Below, piece by piece: positions 61,151 to 64,000 of a stretch of DNA of 64,000 bases (positions are counted from its first letter, which is position 1; each line of letters opens with the position of its first letter). A program made the translations under genes and the position numbers. The notes beneath the pieces were generated by a model. It was not told where the DNA came from, did no database searches, and was given only the letters and a program-made list of their open reading frames with translations. The stretch covers positions 62,001 to 126,000 of the forward strand of contig NZ_JALIDZ010000007.1 of assembly GCF_025397915.1 (NCBI RefSeq), written 5' to 3'. The DNA comes from Microbaculum marinisediminis (GTDB lineage Bacteria > Pseudomonadota > Alphaproteobacteria > Rhizobiales > Tepidamorphaceae).

Positions 61151-62149
61151 CTAAAGGCTCCGCACGGCAAACGCGGGAGTGGTCTGACGGCGCAAAGTGT
61201 TGCGCAGCGGCTTGCCAAATGCGGGAACGTCGATCTCGAAGATGTCGCCATCCCGCGTTTCTATGCCATGGGCACAGCTCAATATCGGCGCACCGAAGAA
61301 ATAGGCATGCAGATCGCCCGGCCGGCGGAACATGTCATAGCGGAAATGATAGTGCTCGAGATTGGCGATCGAGTGGGACATGTTCTGTTCGCCGCTTGCG
61401 AATTCCCCCTCCCACAAGACACTCCCGTTTCGGATGACCCTCACGGTGCCGCGAATGTCCTGAGGAAGATCCCCCACGAACAGTTCGGGGCCGAAGGAAC
61501 ACGCGCGCAGTTTGGAATGAGCGAGGTAGAGGTAGTTTTGCGCCTCGGTCACCTGATCGGAAAACTCGTTGGAGATCGCGTAGCCGATACGCCACGGGGT
61601 GCCGTCCCGACCAATGATGTATAGGCCTACGATCTCGGCTTCCTCGCCTCCCGCCAAGGCGAAAGCCGGCATCGGCATGTCCTCTCCCGGCGGAACTACG
61701 CTGGTGCCGGTGCCCTTGTAGAACCATTCGGGTTGAACTCCGATGCCACCGTCGCGCGGTTTGCCGCCTTCGAGGCCCATCTTGAAGATCTTCATGGAGT
61801 CGGTGAGGTCGCCGTCTCCGTCGCTATGGGCCAGCTCATGCATCCTGTCCCGAGCCTGCGCGCTTCCGATATGGGTAAGCCCCGTTCCCGTCAGCCAGAG
61901 GCGGTTGGGTTCTTCGTGATCGAGAGGCGGCAGCACACGGCCACGGGCAAGCAGGTCATCGAGTTCAAAGAGCGCGCCTCTTTCCTTCTCTCCGATTTCC
62001 TCGGCGAGACCGTGGCCGTTGTCGATAGCCGATGCGGCGAGTTCGCGGACGGTTGCTGCTGCGGCGAGAGCGGACAGGGTATGGCCGTCGTTTGAAACGA
62101 TGCCCACGCGACGTTGCCCTTCATCGTCGAGAAACTGAACAAGGCGCAC
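61151..62149 (-). CDS. AraD1/GguC-like protein (fumarylacetoacetate hydrolase fold)
   Basis: A 332-residue protein of the AraD1 (GguC) family, related to fumarylacetoacetate hydrolase, found in pentose and sugar-acid clusters. Segments include LWLTGTGLTHIGSAQARDRM, PEWFYKGTGTSVVPPGEDMP, GGEEAEIVGLYIIG and ISNEFSDQVTEAQNYLYLAH, with Glu residues suited to metal binding. The start is a GTG at 62149, with AGGAG eight bases upstream. It probably dehydrates a 2-keto-3-deoxy acid, an inference from family context. Confidence 0.87.
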   Translation of the reverse strand: MRLVQFLDDEGQRRVGIVSNDGHTLSALAAAATVRELAASAIDNGHGLAEEIGEKERGALFELDDLLARGRVLPPLDHEEPNRLWLTGTGLTHIGSAQARDRMHELAHSDGDGDLTDSMKIFKMGLEGGKPRDGGIGVQPEWFYKGTGTSVVPPGEDMPMPAFALAGGEEAEIVGLYIIGRDGTPWRIGYAISNEFSDQVTEAQNYLYLAHSKLRACSFGPELFVGDLPQDIRGTVRVIRNGSVLWEGEFASGEQNMSHSIANLEHYHFRYDMFRRPGDLHAYFFGAPILSCAHGIETRDGDIFEIDVPAFGKPLRNTLRRQTTPAFAVRSL

Positions 62150-62202
62150 TGACGAAACTCCTGTTGGGGACAAGGCGGCCGTGCCGCCGGAAGCGGGCGA
62201 AT

Positions 62203-63390
62203 TCAAAGGGGAACGACGGACGTGTTGATCTCGACACCCAGGCCGGGCTTGTCTTCGACATACATGTATCCGTCACGTACTTCGGGCGCGCCTGTCACCA
62301 GTTCTCCAAGAAAGGTGTCACCGTCCCTTCCGTGATGCGGAAAATGCTCGATCAACGGTATGCCGATATGGGACATGACGAGATGAACGTTATGGATGTC
62401 CGGGGCATGAGGAACGACGGGAAGATTGAAAGCCTGGGCAAGCGCGACGATTTTCCTGGCTTCGGTGAAACCACCGCAGCGATTCACGTCGAGCTGCACT
62501 ATGTCGACGCAGCCGTTGGCGATGAGTTGCTTGAAGCCGTAACGGGTGAATTCATGCTCGCCGCCGGCGATCGCGATCTTCGTGGCCGAGCGTAAACGCG
62601 CGTACCCGTCATAATCCTCGGGAATCAGCGGTTCCTCTAGCCAGGCGATATCATAGGGCTCTAGCAGCGGGAGCATCTCCAGCGCGTACTGGAGCGTCCA
62701 GCCCATATAAGCATCGGTCATCAGCTCCATGTCGTCGCCGATCGCTTCACGAAGCCTGCGCACCATTTCGACATTCCGGCGCATGCCCGCGCGGCCGTCA
62801 CGGGGGCCCCAGCCGAAGCGCATCTTCATGGCGGTGAAACCTGCCTCCCGGTACCCCTTGGCCATGTCGACCACTTGGTCGAGGTCGTCCATCGCGTAGC
62901 CGGCACTGGCATAGGCACGAATTTTCTCGCGCGTGCGGCCGCCCAGAAGGTCGAAAACCGGGCGCTGCGTGGTCTTGCCCATGATGTCCCACAGCGCGAT
63001 GTCCAGGCCGCTGATGGCTTCGAGCACCAGCCCCTTGCGGCCGATATTGATCGTGCTGCGGAACATCATTTCCCAGACCAGCTCTACATCGAAGGCGCTT
63101 CGGCCCAATACCAAGGGAGCCAGTCTGGTTTCGATGATGCTCGCAAGGGCCTCGGAGCCGAGGCCGACGATCCCCAGGCCGGTCATGCCGTTTTCGGCGG
63201 TTACGCGGACGATGACGGCGAAAACGTCTTCTCCGGACGCGGAAATCGGCTTGTTGAACAGGCCCATCGCGCCAACCAGCGTCCTGTCGCCAGCCTCATA
63301 GAGCGCATCCATTGGGCTGGTGCTCCACCAGGCGGGATTGGTCCACGTAGGTTCGGGGATTCGAATGGCCTCAACCCGGGCAATTTTCAC
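62203..63390 (-). CDS. enolase-superfamily sugar-acid dehydratase (mandelate racemase group)
   Basis: A 395-residue enzyme that abstracts the alpha proton of an acid sugar and dehydrates it. Metal ligands are Asp226 (LMTDAYMGW), Glu252 (WLEEPL) and Glu278 (AGGEHEF). The acid/base residues are Lys189 in AMKMRFGWGPRDG and His328 in VVPHAPDIHN, with Asp301. The KMRFGWGP pattern is like L-rhamnonate dehydratase. I start it at GTG 63390, preceded by GAGG five bases upstream; an in-frame ATG at 63462 would leave unrelated residues. It is divergent from the GntR gene. Confidence 0.9.
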   Translation of the reverse strand: MKIARVEAIRIPEPTWTNPAWWSTSPMDALYEAGDRTLVGAMGLFNKPISASGEDVFAVIVRVTAENGMTGLGIVGLGSEALASIIETRLAPLVLGRSAFDVELVWEMMFRSTINIGRKGLVLEAISGLDIALWDIMGKTTQRPVFDLLGGRTREKIRAYASAGYAMDDLDQVVDMAKGYREAGFTAMKMRFGWGPRDGRAGMRRNVEMVRRLREAIGDDMELMTDAYMGWTLQYALEMLPLLEPYDIAWLEEPLIPEDYDGYARLRSATKIAIAGGEHEFTRYGFKQLIANGCVDIVQLDVNRCGGFTEARKIVALAQAFNLPVVPHAPDIHNVHLVMSHIGIPLIEHFPHHGRDGDTFLGELVTGAPEVRDGYMYVEDKPGLGVEINTSVVPL

Positions 63391-63466
63391 GGCAACCTCA
63401 ATAGCATCTGGATGGCGAAAAAATATGTCTATTGCAACAAAAGTCAACAAATGATATAACAAAAAA

Positions 63467-64000
63467 ATGTTAGAGAACCAAGAACATAGTGGAAATTCCT
63501 TCGTCCAGAAGGCGGCAAGGGGTACGGGTGCCCCGCACCGCGCCGAGGGGATTTACAACAAAATATGCGCGGATCTGCAGAAGGGAATCTATGCCCCGGG
63601 GGACAAGCTTGTTCTGCGCGAGTTGGCGGCTGAATTCGGTGTCAGCCTCACCCCGGTCCGGGATGCTCTCAATCGGCTCGTCGGGGAAAGGGTCCTCGAG
63701 ATGCGGCCCAATCGAACCATTGCGGTGCCGATTCCGCTTGCCGCGGAAGTCCGGGAGGTGCGCCGTATTCGCATGGAGATCGAGGGGTTCGCTGCCGCGG
63801 AGGCTGCCAGTCGCATTTCAGTCGATGAGCTTGAGCAGGTCGAGCTTGCCTGTGACCGATACGTGGCCGCGCGCAAGTCCGGTGATGCGGTAGTTACGCT
63901 GGAAGCCAATCGGGTCTTTCATTTCAGCGTTTATGCGGCGGCAAGGATGCCGTTCCTCTTGGAAATCATAAATGGGTTCTGGCTGCGCAACGGCCCGCTA
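63467..64000 (+). CDS. GntR-family regulator, FCD subfamily (partial)
   Basis: First 178 residues of a GntR/FadR-type repressor, cut by the window end. The winged helix reads YAPGDKLVLRELAAEFGVSL and TPVRDALNRLVGERVLEMRP, followed by the start of an FCD ligand domain (VREVRRIRMEIEGFAAAEAA). The ATG at 63467 sits after an AT-rich leader that also holds the enolase promoter; TTGTTG occurs twice on the minus strand there (63435-63452 region). It likely represses the divergent sugar-acid genes and responds to a pathway acid. Confidence 0.9.
   Translation, partial: MLENQEHSGNSFVQKAARGTGAPHRAEGIYNKICADLQKGIYAPGDKLVLRELAAEFGVSLTPVRDALNRLVGERVLEMRPNRTIAVPIPLAAEVREVRRIRMEIEGFAAAEAASRISVDELEQVELACDRYVAARKSGDAVVTLEANRVFHFSVYAAARMPFLLEIINGFWLRNGPL

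Overview
The window is GC-rich DNA that reads as chromosome of a Gram-negative alphaproteobacterium. Indicators are an ECF11-type RpoE with its zinc anti-sigma factor ChrR, a Paracoccus-like sox gene order, a TRAP transporter, and many short ATGA overlaps. I see no insertion sequence, CRISPR array, phage gene block or plasmid origin. The species cannot be fixed from the sequence.

Layout. 1-2577 (minus): oligopeptide-type ABC transporter, with the binding protein cut by the window edge and a fused double ATPase. 2778-5110 (plus): nucleotide-sugar dehydrogenase and epimerase. 5133-11920: an eight-gene RpoE/ChrR lipid and singlet-oxygen-type stress cluster. The plus arm is FAD oxidoreductase, DUF1365, Cfa-like methyltransferase and DUF3833. 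The minus arm is rpoE, chrR, SDR and an NTF2-like protein. Four promoter-like sites share TGATCC-N16-CGTA; one of them points at a possible small RNA. 12042-14563: LemA and DUF2207. 14595-15959: small genes including a PilZ protein.

15949-30910: sulfur oxidation. Two YeeE/YedE transporters flank an MBL-fold protein, then come soxR, soxS and soxVWXYZAB, then soxE and soxF. No soxC or soxD is present. A strong terminator follows soxF. Downstream are a parvulin-like isomerase, a HupE-like metal permease and a cytochrome c. A conserved 13-base sequence lies in the soxS-soxV and soxW-soxX gaps, the places where SoxR acts in Paracoccus.

31110-38069: a small unknown protein, then a minus-strand trio that I consider the best candidate for an undescribed system. 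It has a FecR-TPR-beta-barrel outer-membrane protein, a secreted protein rich in cysteines, and a CHASE2 class III nucleotide cyclase whose base-selecting residues look non-adenylate.

38364-48688: LysR regulator and a divergent catabolic operon with acyl-CoA ligase, TRAP transporter, catalytically altered thiolase-like protein plus DUF35 partner, second acyl-CoA ligase and MFS permease. 48755-54741 (minus): periplasmic copper handling, with two cytochromes, CusF-like protein, multicopper oxidase, TolC-like channel and small secreted proteins. 54877-54953: tRNA-Arg(CCG). 55396-59196 (minus): kynureninase, tryptophan 2,3-dioxygenase and an amidase. 59560-64000: sugar-acid catabolism (UxaA-like dehydratase, AraD1/GguC-like, enolase-superfamily dehydratase) with a divergent GntR regulator cut by the window end.
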